Shown here: positions 15,766 through 24,487 of the stretch, in pieces | Position numbering within the stretch: position 1 is the first letter of the stretch | Layout: every line of letters begins with the position of its first letter | NCBI GenBank assembly: GCA_031550525.1 | Contig: JAVBON010000003.1 | Coordinates: forward strand, 1-64,000 | Length of the DNA stretch: 64,000 nt | Direction: 5' to 3' | From: WRHT01 sp031550525 | Lineage (GTDB): Bacteria; Desulfobacterota; Desulfovibrionia; Desulfovibrionales; Desulfovibrionaceae | Program-made: the position numbers and the translations under genes | The notes under the pieces: model-generated | The model's database searches: none | Told to the model about the DNA's origin: nothing | Seen by the model: only the letters and a program-made list of their open reading frames with translations

Positions 15766-17229
15766 TTAGCCGTTAAAAGGCACGCTCACACCCGGCGCGG
15801 CTTCTTCAAACCTGGTGAAGCCCGGCACGTAAATGAGGCTGGCCGTGCCGGTTTGGCCGTTACGGTGTTTGCCTATAATAAGCTCGGCAGGCTCGACTTT
15901 GGGTTTATCGTCGGTTTTATTGTACATTTCCTGCCGGTAGATGAACATGATGAGGTCGGCATCCTGCTCAATGGCGCCGGATTCGCGCAGGTCGGAGAGC
16001 ATTGGTCGTTTGTCGCTGCGTTCTTCCACCTTGCGGTTAAGCTGGGAAAGGGCGATTACCGGAATATTCAGCTCTTTTGCCAGCGACTTGAGGCCGCGCG
16101 ATATTTCGGAAATTTCCAGCTCGCGCGAATCCACCTTGCGCGAGGAGCGCATCAGTTGCAGGTAATCCACCAGCACAAAGCCTATTTTGTGCTCGCGGTG
16201 CAGGCGGCGGGCGCGAGCGCGCAAATCGCCTATGGAAAGGGCCGGGGTGTCGTCTATGAAAATTTTGGCCTGACTCAGGCGGTTGGCCCCTTCCATAAGT
16301 CCGCTCCAGTCATCGTCCGTAAGCATGTTGCGGCGCAAATCCGAAAGGTTTACCCGCCCCTCGGAGCAGAGCAAGCGCTGCATAAGCTGATCCATGCTCA
16401 TTTCAAGCGAGAAAACGGCTACGGGTATGCCTGGGTGCATGCCGTTGCCTATGGCGGCGTTGGCGGCCAGGTTAAGGGCGAAAGCGGTTTTACCCATGCC
16501 GGGGCGCGCGGCCAGTATGATAAGGTCGGAGCGCTGCAAGCCGCCTGTCATGTTATTAAGGTTGCGGTAGCCCGTATTTATGCCGGTAAGGGAGCGTTTA
16601 TCCTTGGCGCGCTCGTTAAGCTGCTCGAATATTTTCTCGCTGAGCTCTTTGGAGCTCATATAGGTACGGTCGGTACGGCGCTCGCCCACGGCTAGAATCT
16701 GGGTTTCGGATTCGTCCAGCAGTTCTTTAACGGCTATGCCCGGCTCAAAGCTGCGGCTTATGATGGTGGAGCAGGAGCTGATGAGGGCGCGCACCTGCGC
16801 TTTATCGCGCACAATGCCCGCGTAATAGTCGGCGCGGGCCGAGCTTACGGCCATTTCCGCCAGGCTGGCAAGGCCTATGGAGCCGCCCGCCTCTTCAAGC
16901 AGGCCGTGATCTTGCAGGTAGGTTTTTACGGCCACCAGGTCTACCGGCGCGCGTTGGTCGAATAAGGTGGTGCTGGCGGTGAAAATAAGACGGTGGGCAG
17001 GCAGGTAAAAGTCTTCCGCTTTTACTATCCCCATAATTTCACTAATAATCTCTGGGGTAAGCAAAATGCCGCTCAGTACCGCCTGCTCAGCTTCCACGCT
17101 GTGCGGGGGGACGTTGCGGACTAAATCGGCCTCGGCTCTGGTTTGCAGCTCGCTGACAGGGTCCCCTTCTTCCAAAGGGGACCCGTCAGATGCTACAAAA
17201 GGGCTATTCTTGGGCCGCTTCAGCCTCAT
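15766..17229 (-). CDS. dnaB: Replicative DNA helicase DnaB
   Basis: Hexameric 5'-3' helicase of the replication fork. The N-terminal DnaB domain (VPPHSVEAEQAVLSGILL...) that binds primase is followed by a RecA-like core. Walker A is ARPGMGKT, Walker B lies around GFVLVDYLQLM, and the arginine-finger region KLIIGKHRNGQTG is near the C terminus. A start at 17274 would overlap rplI by 71 bases and has no good ribosome-binding site; the ATG at 17229 overlaps by 26 bases and has GGAAAG upstream, so it is preferred with moderate certainty. It is the last gene of rpsF-rpsR-rplI-dnaB. Confidence 0.95.
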   Translation of the reverse strand: MRLKRPKNSPFVASDGSPLEEGDPVSELQTRAEADLVRNVPPHSVEAEQAVLSGILLTPEIISEIMGIVKAEDFYLPAHRLIFTASTTLFDQRAPVDLVAVKTYLQDHGLLEEAGGSIGLASLAEMAVSSARADYYAGIVRDKAQVRALISSCSTIISRSFEPGIAVKELLDESETQILAVGERRTDRTYMSSKELSEKIFEQLNERAKDKRSLTGINTGYRNLNNMTGGLQRSDLIILAARPGMGKTAFALNLAANAAIGNGMHPGIPVAVFSLEMSMDQLMQRLLCSEGRVNLSDLRRNMLTDDDWSGLMEGANRLSQAKIFIDDTPALSIGDLRARARRLHREHKIGFVLVDYLQLMRSSRKVDSRELEISEISRGLKSLAKELNIPVIALSQLNRKVEERSDKRPMLSDLRESGAIEQDADLIMFIYRQEMYNKTDDKPKVEPAELIIGKHRNGQTGTASLIYVPGFTRFEEAAPGVSVPFNG

Positions 17230-17728
17230 CAGCGGAGCTTTCCGCCGCTGCTGGGGTTGCGGGCTGTTCGTCATGGTTTATTCTGTCTTCAGGCTGCACT
17301 TTTACTTTAAGTTTGGCGTTGATATCGGCATGCAGACGCACGCGCACGCCAAACTCGCCCAGAGTACGGATGGGGGCGTCCAGCAGGATGCGGTGGCGGT
17401 CCACTTCAACGCCCAACTTGGCGAGTTCGGCGGCAATCATGCTGGTGGTTACGGAGCCGTAAAGCTTGTTGTTGTCGCCAACGCGCATGGCAATGGCAAC
17501 TTCAACGGCTTCGATTCTCTTGGCCAGATCCGCGGCGGAGTTGCGGATGGCGTCCATTTTGGCCTGCAGTTTTTTGCGTTCCTGCTCAAACACTTTCATG
17601 TTGGAGGTGGTAGCCAGCATGGCATAGCCTTGGGGCAGCAGATAGTTACGGCCATAGCCGGGTTTTACTTCCACCACATCGCCAAGGCGGCCCAATTTTT
17701 CAATATCCGCCCTAAGAATTATTTTCAT
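17204..17728 (-). CDS. rplI: 50S ribosomal protein L9
   Basis: Binds 23S rRNA domain V near the L1 stalk. The N-terminal domain (MKIILRADIEKLGRLGDVVEVKPGYGRNYLLPQ) and the long connecting helix are canonical. At 174 residues it is somewhat longer than usual because of an acidic Ala/Glu-rich tail of about 25 residues. The tail coding region overlaps the start of dnaB. A GGAGG ribosome-binding site precedes the ATG. Confidence 0.97.
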   Translation of the reverse strand: MKIILRADIEKLGRLGDVVEVKPGYGRNYLLPQGYAMLATTSNMKVFEQERKKLQAKMDAIRNSAADLAKRIEAVEVAIAMRVGDNNKLYGSVTTSMIAAELAKLGVEVDRHRILLDAPIRTLGEFGVRVRLHADINAKLKVKVQPEDRINHDEQPATPAAAESSADEAEAAQE

Positions 17729-17737
17729 CTCGGCCTC

Positions 17738-18010
17738 CTACAATACGCTCTTTTTGAGCACTTCTGTGGAGTGCGTGGCGGTGTAGATCATAAAGCCCAT
17801 CTGGCGGGCGCGTTTAATTTCAACCGTAAGCGCGCGCTGGTGAAAAGCGCAGGTTCCGGTTATGCGGCGGGCAATAATCTTGCCGCGCTCGGTCACGAAA
17901 TCCCTGAGAATGTCGGGGCGCTTGTAGTTCAACGGGGTGTCCTTGTCAGCGCAAAAACGGCAGAACTTGCGGCGGGGAGCAAATTTTTTCTTGTTGTTAT
18001 TGTTATACAT
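17738..18010 (-). CDS. rpsR: 30S ribosomal protein S18
   Basis: Small-subunit platform protein that pairs with S6. 90 residues; the core KRPDILRDFVTERGKIIARRITGTC is typical. The N terminus has FCRFC and a further Cys in TGTCAFHQ, suggesting a zinc-binding version. Its start overlaps the rpsF stop by eight bases, so S6 and S18 are translationally coupled. Confidence 0.97.
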   Translation of the reverse strand: MYNNNNKKKFAPRRKFCRFCADKDTPLNYKRPDILRDFVTERGKIIARRITGTCAFHQRALTVEIKRARQMGFMIYTATHSTEVLKKSVL

Positions 18011-18314
18011 TCGCGGCCTCCGCTACTTCGTCTTCAAGTCTCACGGTAACAAAGCGATAAATGCCTTCGGTAATGCGGATAATGCGCTCAAGCTCGGCAA
18101 TAAGCGCCGCCGGGGCATTGTACACCAGGCGCACATAGTAGCCGCGTGTGTGTTTTTTTATGGGGTAGGCCAAATCGCGCATGCCCCAATGGTCAGTTTC
18201 ACTCATCTGACCGCCTTCGCGCTCAATAATCCCGATCATGGTCGAAATCAGGGTTTCCCTGGCTTCGCCGGAAAGTTCCGGGCTTAAGAGCAGCATGGTT
18301 TCAAACTTTCTCAT
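18003..18314 (-). CDS. rpsF: 30S ribosomal protein S6
   Basis: 103 residues beginning MRKFETMLLLSPELSGE; partner of S18 on the platform. The open frame extends upstream, but the start at 18314 has an excellent AAGGAGAAGC site and fits the family. It is the first gene of the operon, about 55 bases behind a strong promoter. The leader contains a small hairpin (CGCTTC/GAAGCG) that might serve S6:S18 autoregulation; this is speculative. Confidence 0.97.
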   Translation of the reverse strand: MRKFETMLLLSPELSGEARETLISTMIGIIEREGGQMSETDHWGMRDLAYPIKKHTRGYYVRLVYNAPAALIAELERIIRITEGIYRFVTVRLEDEVAEAANV

Positions 18315-18375
18315 GTGCTTCTCCTTATGGACATGTAGGCCCGCTTCACACGAAGCGAGCAAGGTTGAACTGCGG

Positions 18376-18404
18376 TGTATATACGTACGGGACCGAAGTG
18401 TCAA
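18376..18404 (-). promoter_or_regulatory. Sigma-70 promoter of rpsF-rpsR-rplI-dnaB
   Basis: On the minus strand a perfect TTGACA (18404-18399) is followed after 17 bases by TATACA (18381-18376). Transcription should start near 18369, giving a short leader before rpsF at 18314. The rest of 18315-18766 holds a fragment of the second repeat family near 18454 and AT-rich sequence before the triosephosphate-isomerase-like gene, with no further gene. Confidence 0.75.
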
Positions 18405-18453
18405 GCGGCAACGGGAAATAGTGCCGGGACTTGGAAAGGCGCTTATATGAATG

Positions 18454-18476
18454 AAGCCAGATTTATTTAGCGCCGG
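18454..18476 (-). repeat. Fragment of the second intergenic repeat family
   Basis: On the minus strand GGCGCTAAATAAATCTGG matches the end of the copy at 54971-55065 exactly over that core. The upstream part does not align, so this is a truncated or strongly diverged copy. Confidence 0.5.
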
Positions 18477-18766
18477 GCCTATTCGGCGCGTTCCCACTTC
18501 TGGTGGGGTTACCGCGTTACGCCGTCCAACTTTGTGGGATAGCTGTAAACAACGCGTCCTCAAAAAAAATTTCCTGTAAAACGCTATAGGTAAACCGGAT
18601 GCGGGCACAAAAATAATCGGATTTTACTTTTTTGTATTGCAGTTTGCGGGACTAAAAAATATGGTAAAATTATCGTAACTCAGTGGCATTCATAAAAATT
18701 TTTAAATGATTGTTTGCTGGCGGGCGGGTGTTTTCGCCTGACACATACCATAGGAGATACATTGAT

Positions 18767-19618
18767 ATGCGGCACATTTATTTGAACCTCAAGCGTTTTG
18801 ACATACCACGGGCTTTTTCTGGAGTTAACTCCCTTGCGCCGGCGCAAGAATGGGCCGGGCTCATAGTGCGCGAAACTCAGGATAAGCTAAAAGAATATGC
18901 CTCCCTTTGCGGCTTTACCATGTTTTTTCCTGAAGGCCATATTTTGGGCGCGTCAGCCGCGCTTAATTCCGGTAGCCCCATAAATATAGGCAGCCAGAGC
19001 GTTTACCGCGATAACACCGCTGCCGGGGGCAACTTTGGGGCTTTTACCTCGCACAGCCCGGCCAATGCTGTAAAAGCCTTGGGCGCAACCGCCTCCATCA
19101 TAGGCCATTGCGAAGAGCGGCGCGACAAGCTTGGCATAATAGCCGAGGCCGGATGCGCCTGCGCGTCTGATGCCGCCGCCGCCGTTAACCGCCTGCTTAA
19201 CAAGGAAGTGCGCTGTGCGCTGGCCGCCGGGCTTAAGGTGCTTTACTGCATAGGCGAAAGCAGCGAGGAACAGCCCGCCTGGCAGGCCGTGCTGGGCGCC
19301 CAGCTTGAGCTGGGTCTGGCCGGTTTGGATGCCGCGCAACTCAAAAACGTTTCCATCGCCTACGAGCCGGTATGGGCCATAGGGCCGGGCAAAACCCCGC
19401 CGGACAAGGAATATATCACCAAAATAGCCGCTTTTGTTAAAGAAAAAAGCGGCGGGCTCCCCCTTGTGTACGGCGGCGGTCTTAAGGCTGACAACGCCAA
19501 AATGCTGGCCTCGGTGCCGGGCATGGATGGCGGGCTTATAGCCCTTACCCGCTTCAGCGGAGAAATAGGCTTTTACCCGCAGGAGTACCTGGAGATAATA
19601 CGCCTGTATCTGGCATAA
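18767..19618 (+). CDS. Triosephosphate isomerase family protein
   Basis: 283-residue TIM-barrel isomerase. The three catalytic residues are in place: K9 in YLNLKRFD, H114 in IIGHCEERRD, and E200 in AYEPVWAIGPG. The family normally has about 250 residues and the signature GHSERR; here it is GHCEERR, and there are extra segments, so it is a divergent member. It could be the cell's glycolytic TpiA or an isomerase of related sugar phosphates. The start at 18767 has TAGGAG at a good distance; an upstream TTG at 18710 is less likely. The LarA-like gene follows in the same direction after 214 bases. Confidence 0.8.
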   Translation: MRHIYLNLKRFDIPRAFSGVNSLAPAQEWAGLIVRETQDKLKEYASLCGFTMFFPEGHILGASAALNSGSPINIGSQSVYRDNTAAGGNFGAFTSHSPANAVKALGATASIIGHCEERRDKLGIIAEAGCACASDAAAAVNRLLNKEVRCALAAGLKVLYCIGESSEEQPAWQAVLGAQLELGLAGLDAAQLKNVSIAYEPVWAIGPGKTPPDKEYITKIAAFVKEKSGGLPLVYGGGLKADNAKMLASVPGMDGGLIALTRFSGEIGFYPQEYLEIIRLYLA

Positions 19619-19832
19619 CGGGCAAGGCGCATGCGCCCATGCCGTTTTTAGCGTGAGCGTGTTCGGTTTTTTCATCGTCTGGTTGCTGGGCATGTCGCGC
19701 GGCCAACAGAATAAAAGGCGGTCAGTGGCTGTAAGCGTGGTTATGCCGGCCAGGTTGCCGACAACGCGGTCAAAGCGCCGCAAGCCGGTTTTATAACAAT
19801 ATTGCCGGCAATAAATTATGAAGGGGCAAAAT

Positions 19833-21275
19833 ATGAAGTTAGCGTTTGAATACGGCCAGGGCCTGATGGAAGCCATGCTTCCTGACAATACCGACGTTTT
19901 TATTCCGGGCGAGACCGTGCCGGACCCGGCCTATATTCCCGAAGCCAGGCTGGAGGAAGCCACCCTTGAGAGCATGCGCAACCCCATAGGCATGGAGCCA
20001 TTGCGCAAACTGGCAAAAAAAGGCTCCAAAGTAGCCATCGTATTTCCCGACCGCGTCAAAGGCGGCGAGCAGGCCACTTCGCACCGCAAAATATCCATCC
20101 GCTTGGCCTTGCAAGAGCTGTATGCCGCCGGGGTGGATAAAAAAGATGTCATGCTCATCTGCTCCAATGGCCTGCACCGCAAGAACACCGAGCAGGAAAT
20201 TCGCAACGTGCTTGGTGAGGAGCTGTTCAACGAGTTTTGGGGCAGCAAGCAGATTATAAACCACGACAGCGAAAACTGGGACCACCTGGTGGATTTGGGC
20301 GTTACCGAGCGCGGCGACCGCGTGATCATGAACAAATATGTGTACGACGCCGACGTGGCCGTGCTTATAGGCCACGTGCAGGGCAACCCCTACGGCGGTT
20401 ATTCCGGCGGCTACAAGCACTGCGCCACCGGCATTACCCACTGGCGCTCCATAGCATCGCACCACGTGCCCTCGGTTATGCACCGCCCCGATTTCGCTCC
20501 GGTGCAAAACCATTCGCTCATGCGCACCAAGTTTGACGAAATCGGCGAGCACATGGAAAAGTGCATGGGCAAAAAATTTTTTTGCTGCGACGCCGTGCTG
20601 GATACGCAGTCGCGCCAGATTGAAATCTTCAGCGGCTGGGCCAAAGAAATGCAGCCCATATCGTGGCAGAGCGGCGACAAGCGCACCTATGTGCATTGGG
20701 CCGACAAAAAGTACGACATCATGGTTTTCGGCATGCCGCAGTTCTTTCATTACGGCGACGGCATGGGCACCAACCCCATCATGATGATGCAGGCCCTCTC
20801 CGCCCAGGTTATACGCCACAAGCGCGTTATGAGCGACAAGTGCGTGATCATATGTTCCTCCATCTGCAACGGCTATTTTCACGATGAGCTTTTCACCGGC
20901 TATCGTAAAATATACGAGATGTTTCAGCACGACCGCATGAACACCCTGCGCGACATGAACCGCTATAGCGAGTATTTCTCCACCAATGAGGAATATCTAC
21001 GCATGTACCGCTACTGTAACGCCTTTCACCCCTTCCACGGCTTCTCCATGATCTCCTGCGGCCATATTGCGGAAATGAACACCTCCGCCATCTATATAGT
21101 AGGGGCGGAACAGCCCGGCTACGCCCGCGGCATGGGCCTTAAAACCCGCGCCACCTTTGAGGAGGCCCTCGAAGACGCCATGAAGAAATACACCGGCCCC
21201 AACCCCAATATTCTGGCTTTGCCCAGAGCCTTCAAAACCGCCGCAGCGCACCTGTGCATGAAAGACGGCAAGTAA
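19833..21275 (+). CDS. LarA-family nickel-pincer racemase (DUF2088)
   Basis: 480-residue member of the lactate-racemase LarA superfamily, which uses a covalently bound nickel-pincer nucleotide to racemise or epimerise 2-hydroxy acids. Residues equivalent to the LarA active site are visible: DRVK near 73-76, H115 (NGLHRKNT), H181 (GHVQGNPYGGYSGG), the cofactor-binding lysine K195 (SGGYK) and H210 or H211 (IASHHV). It is longer than typical LarA, so the substrate may differ. The cofactor-making genes larB, larC and larE are not in the window. The start at 19833 has AAGGGGC immediately upstream; an ATG at 19818 is an alternative. A strong bidirectional terminator follows. Confidence 0.82.
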   Translation: MKLAFEYGQGLMEAMLPDNTDVFIPGETVPDPAYIPEARLEEATLESMRNPIGMEPLRKLAKKGSKVAIVFPDRVKGGEQATSHRKISIRLALQELYAAGVDKKDVMLICSNGLHRKNTEQEIRNVLGEELFNEFWGSKQIINHDSENWDHLVDLGVTERGDRVIMNKYVYDADVAVLIGHVQGNPYGGYSGGYKHCATGITHWRSIASHHVPSVMHRPDFAPVQNHSLMRTKFDEIGEHMEKCMGKKFFCCDAVLDTQSRQIEIFSGWAKEMQPISWQSGDKRTYVHWADKKYDIMVFGMPQFFHYGDGMGTNPIMMMQALSAQVIRHKRVMSDKCVIICSSICNGYFHDELFTGYRKIYEMFQHDRMNTLRDMNRYSEYFSTNEEYLRMYRYCNAFHPFHGFSMISCGHIAEMNTSAIYIVGAEQPGYARGMGLKTRATFEEALEDAMKKYTGPNPNILALPRAFKTAAAHLCMKDGK

Positions 21276-21362
21276 TATGGATAATATGGATGCGACCGCG
21301 CCGCGATTGAAAGATGTGAGGGAAGGAGAAGGGCAATTTCACGGGAAAGTGGAATTGGCCGC

Positions 21363-21437
21363 CAAAGCGAAGCGCAGGTGCCCGTAAATACGTTGCGCTC
21401 GCGCAAACGCAACGCCGTGCTCTATTTACGCGCCGGA
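21363..21437. repeat. Degenerate hairpin in the gap after the LarA-like gene
   Basis: CGTAAATACGTTGCG and CGCAACGCCGTGCTCTATTTACG form an interrupted inverted repeat within 21276-21490, a gap without a gene. At 21471-21478 a CACAACCT end appears, as in the type B arm of the palindromic repeats, so this may be a decayed copy. Low certainty. Confidence 0.35.
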
Positions 21438-21492
21438 TTGCAGAATTTGTATGAAGAGCTGACACAACCTAAACGCTTACAGTAATTGCTTC

Positions 21493-21546
21493 AAATAAAA
21501 ACAAACGGCGCGGCAAACTTGGTTGCCGCGCCGTTTGTTTTTATTT
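21493..21546. terminator. Bidirectional terminator between the LarA-like gene and the alkylsulfatase
   Basis: A perfect 24-bp stem (21493-21516 with 21523-21546), GC-rich at the loop end (GGCGCGGCAA/TTGCCGCGCC) and with A and T runs at its base, separates two convergent genes. Confidence 0.9.
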
Positions 21547-21556
21547 CAGCCAGTTT

Positions 21557-23455
21557 TTATGGGGTTACAATATTATACCAAGGCTCAAAATTAACCCTAT
21601 AACTCAGCATTTCCTCAAAGGCTGCCTTGTTGCCGCTTATGCTCGCGCCGTTTTGCAACGCTTCGCTTAGCTCCATGCCGCCGAAAATAACCTTGCCGAG
21701 CATTTGCAAGGGTATTTGCAACGCGGCATCGGCTTTTGCCGCGTGCCTGCCTATGCTGTGGCTGACTACACCGTTGCTCAGGTAGAGCGCGGCTTTCTGG
21801 TCGCCGTCGTTTTTGCCGGTCAAGGTTATGTTAAAGGTATAAGCCAGCTCTCCGGCCTTGTAACTATCCAGCCGTATGGAGAGGTAGTCGGCCAGCAGGC
21901 CTATGTCCAAACCGCTTTCAAAGCCTTCCGGCGGTATGGGGCGTTTGTTCACTCCGTTGCGCAACTCCATGGCGCCGGTAAGGTATATGTTGCGCCAGGG
22001 GCCTGCCTCCGCCTGGTAACCCATCTGCTCGTAGGTGTCGGCCAGCAAATCTTTGGCCTGCTTGTCGTCTGGCCGGGCGAAAACTATTTTGTTAAGCAGT
22101 TCGGCGGCCCAGCGGTATTCGCCTTGGTCAAAGGCTTCTTTGCCCTTGGCGTATACGGCATCGGCCCCGCCCATGCACTCCAGATAACGCGGAGCCGATT
22201 GCGCGGGCGGCAGCGGGTTGAGAGTGGAAGGGTTTCCATCAAAATAACCAAGATAATAGTTAAATGTGCCTTTGGCGTTGTGGCTTAAAGTACCGTAGTG
22301 CCCGCGCATGGGCCAGCGGCTGTCGAGAGAGGCGGGAAAACGTATTATGTCGCCTATTTCGTCAGGGGTATAGCCAAGGCTGGCCAGGTGCAGGGTCTGG
22401 TCGTTTATGTAACGGTAGCCATCGCGGCCTATGGCAAGGTGCTTAAGCAGATTTTCACGGCCCCATACCGGCCAGCTATGGCTGTTAAAAAGCACTTCGG
22501 CCTTGTCGCCCCACATATCCATCACTTCCTGCAGCATTTTTGACCAGACCAGCGGATTGCGTATTTTGGCCCCGCGCAGGGTATAGGTGTTGTGCATCAG
22601 GTGCTCGCAGTTCTCGCTGGTGGTAATGGCCTTGAGCTGGCGGACGAGGAAGTTAAGTTCCACCGGCGCCTCAACGTCTTTGGCCAGTTGGAACTCGAAA
22701 TCAAGCCCGTCTATGCGCTCAACCTGGCCTGTATGCGTGATGAAGGCCGTGGGCAGAAAGGGCTGGCGCTTGCCGCGCGCGTTGTAAATGCCTATGCCTA
22801 TGCCGGCGTTGCCCGTTGCGCTTATGGGCAGGAATTGGCCGAACATGTAACCTGCGCGGCGGCGCATGGGAGTGCCTGCGAAAATAGCCTCACTTACGGC
22901 TTCAACGGCGTAGTTTTCAGGGCCGTAAATTTTTATTTTGCCGCTTTGCGCGTCTTCCGGGCTTACAAAGGCACCCATGCCGCCGTTGTGGTCGCCATGC
23001 GTGTGGGTAATAATCATGGCCTTTACCTCACGCTCGCCCCTGTGCTCAAAATACAGCTTTTTGGCCATCAAGGCCGCGCCCATGGACATGCCCGTATCCA
23101 CTATAATTATTCCGGTATCGCCTTCTATAATGGTTATGGATGATCCGATGCCGCGCACCTGGTACAGCCGTTCTGTAACCTTGAACAGTCCGTTTACGCG
23201 CATCAGGCGGCTTTGCTCCAAGAGGCTCGGGTTAACCGTGGCGGAACTGCCTTCGTCATCCAAAAAGTTGAAGGCAGGCAGGTCCAGCACGGACACAGGA
23301 CCGCCATCTTCAATCAACCCGCCGTTGGGCAGGGGGGTAATCAGACCGCGCGCCACGTCTTGGTTGGCGGCGCAATCGAATTTTTTCATGGCTTCGGCCA
23401 TGGCTTTGTTGGCTGCCAAAGTATAGGAGCTTGGTGCTTTGGGGGTGCTGCTCAT
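21557..23455 (-). CDS. Alkyl/aryl-sulfatase, SdsA1-type metallo-beta-lactamase hydrolase
   Basis: 632-residue alkylsulfatase of the SdsA1/YjcS family that hydrolyses primary or secondary alkyl sulfates to alcohol and sulfate. The N-terminal metallo-beta-lactamase domain has HTHGDHNGG at 151-159; the middle dimerisation region (PRYLECMGGADAVYAKGKEAFDQGEYRWAAELLNK...) and the C-terminal SCP2-like domain (YLSIRLDSYKAGELAYTFNITLTGKND...) follow in the usual order. Many relatives are exported, but no signal peptide is seen here, so it should be cytoplasmic. A CGGAGAA ribosome-binding site precedes the ATG. Its upstream region holds a 26-bp perfect palindrome, a likely operator. The liberated sulfate would suit a sulfate reducer (inference). 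Confidence 0.93.
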   Translation of the reverse strand: MSSTPKAPSSYTLAANKAMAEAMKKFDCAANQDVARGLITPLPNGGLIEDGGPVSVLDLPAFNFLDDEGSSATVNPSLLEQSRLMRVNGLFKVTERLYQVRGIGSSITIIEGDTGIIIVDTGMSMGAALMAKKLYFEHRGEREVKAMIITHTHGDHNGGMGAFVSPEDAQSGKIKIYGPENYAVEAVSEAIFAGTPMRRRAGYMFGQFLPISATGNAGIGIGIYNARGKRQPFLPTAFITHTGQVERIDGLDFEFQLAKDVEAPVELNFLVRQLKAITTSENCEHLMHNTYTLRGAKIRNPLVWSKMLQEVMDMWGDKAEVLFNSHSWPVWGRENLLKHLAIGRDGYRYINDQTLHLASLGYTPDEIGDIIRFPASLDSRWPMRGHYGTLSHNAKGTFNYYLGYFDGNPSTLNPLPPAQSAPRYLECMGGADAVYAKGKEAFDQGEYRWAAELLNKIVFARPDDKQAKDLLADTYEQMGYQAEAGPWRNIYLTGAMELRNGVNKRPIPPEGFESGLDIGLLADYLSIRLDSYKAGELAYTFNITLTGKNDGDQKAALYLSNGVVSHSIGRHAAKADAALQIPLQMLGKVIFGGMELSEALQNGASISGNKAAFEEMLSYRVNFEPWYNIVTP

Positions 23456-23529
23456 ACGATTCTCCGGTTGTTGGGTTGCAGCCTTGTTGTTTTAGGCTGG
23501 CTATAGGTATTTGGGAGTTGTTGTAAAAA

Positions 23530-23555
23530 ACATTAGTTCGATATCGAACTAATGT
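23530..23555. promoter_or_regulatory. 26-bp perfect palindromic operator candidate
   Basis: A perfect palindrome whose half-site is ACATTAGTTCGAT lies 75 bases upstream of the alkylsulfatase and 92 bases upstream of the divergent V4R gene. Size and symmetry fit a TetR- or MarR-type dimer site. No such regulator gene is next to it in the window. Confidence 0.7.
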
Positions 23556-23646
23556 CAACAATTATTTTGCCTTCAGTTTCACGCTGCGTTATATCCAAAG
23601 TTAAAAGTTAGTATTCGTTCAATATTATTTTCAGCCATGTGGGGGT

Positions 23647-24186
23647 ATGAGCATGAGCAACGAAACGGAAAACCGCAAATATAAGTTTTCATGGATTGGC
23701 ACTATAGGTGAAAACATGAGCGTGGCCCGCCCTTCGCTCGGCCCCAGCCTGCGCCTTGAGGTTTACCGCCTGCTCCAGTTTTGCATGCGCGACGTGCTTG
23801 AGCAGCATTACGGCACGGCAACCACCGACGAGCTTTTCAGAGAAGCTGGGCAACTGGCCGGCAAGGCTTTTTTCAGCAAATTTTGCTCCGGGGCCAAAGA
23901 TTTGAACGAGCTGGTCCGCATGCTTGACCAAAAATTTCATGAATACGGCGTGGGCATTTTGCGCATGGAAAAGGTGGATATGGTAAACATGCGGTTTACC
24001 ATGACTGTGGATGAAGATTTGGATTGCTCAGGCCTGCCGGACGTACAGGATGTAGTATGCATTTATGATGAAGGTTTCATTCAAGGCATTCTGGAGTCCT
24101 TTACCGGGCAAAAGTTTGAAGTGCGCGAGGTTGACTGCTGGTGCAAGGGGTCCAGAACCTGCCGCTTCAACGCCAACGGCTTGTAG
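23647..24186 (+). CDS. V4R-domain small-ligand sensor protein
   Basis: 179 residues. The C-terminal half has the V4R (4-vinyl reductase) pattern DVVCIYDEGFIQGILESFTG...VREVDCWCKGSRTCRF with the clustered cysteines and arginine typical of this ligand-binding fold, found in effector-sensing domains of regulators such as XylR/DmpR. The N-terminal half resembles the heme- or ligand-binding helical part of stand-alone V4R proteins. No DNA-binding or catalytic output is present. A diguanylate cyclase follows on the same strand, so the two may form a sensor-output pair. The ATG at 23647 and one at 23653 are both possible. Confidence 0.85.
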   Translation: MSMSNETENRKYKFSWIGTIGENMSVARPSLGPSLRLEVYRLLQFCMRDVLEQHYGTATTDELFREAGQLAGKAFFSKFCSGAKDLNELVRMLDQKFHEYGVGILRMEKVDMVNMRFTMTVDEDLDCSGLPDVQDVVCIYDEGFIQGILESFTGQKFEVREVDCWCKGSRTCRFNANGL

Positions 24187-24267
24187 CCTGACCATGGGCC
24201 GCGCCAGTGCTTGCCAATATTGGAATGCTTCCTTATATGTTTCTGGCGGCGGGTATTTAATGGCAGT

Positions 24268-24418
24268 TAGGTTGTGTCTACATTCAGGCGCTTTTGCCCC
24301 CTGGCTGCGTCAGCAAGGCTTTGCCCCTCAGCCGAATACCGTAAGAATATACTCTTTCGGCTCAAAGCCTTGCTTTCTTGCCAGAGAACAAAATCACTCT
24401 GAATGCCAACACAGCCTA
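24268..24418 (+). repeat. 151-bp palindromic repeat, copy 5 (arm type B)
   Basis: Left arm TAGGTTGTGTCTACATTCAG (24268-24287) and right arm ending GCCTA (24418) are complementary with a few mismatches. The interior has GGCTGCGTCAGCAAGGC, apex ATACCGTAAGAATAT and GCCTTGCTTTCTTGCCAGAG. It closely matches copy 1. It lies between the V4R and diguanylate cyclase genes, both on the plus strand. Confidence 0.9.
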
Positions 24419-24487
24419 GTCTGATACCAGCATATTGTTTTTTACTTTAAAATTGACTGTTCTAGTTTTAAATACCTCCGGTACCCT

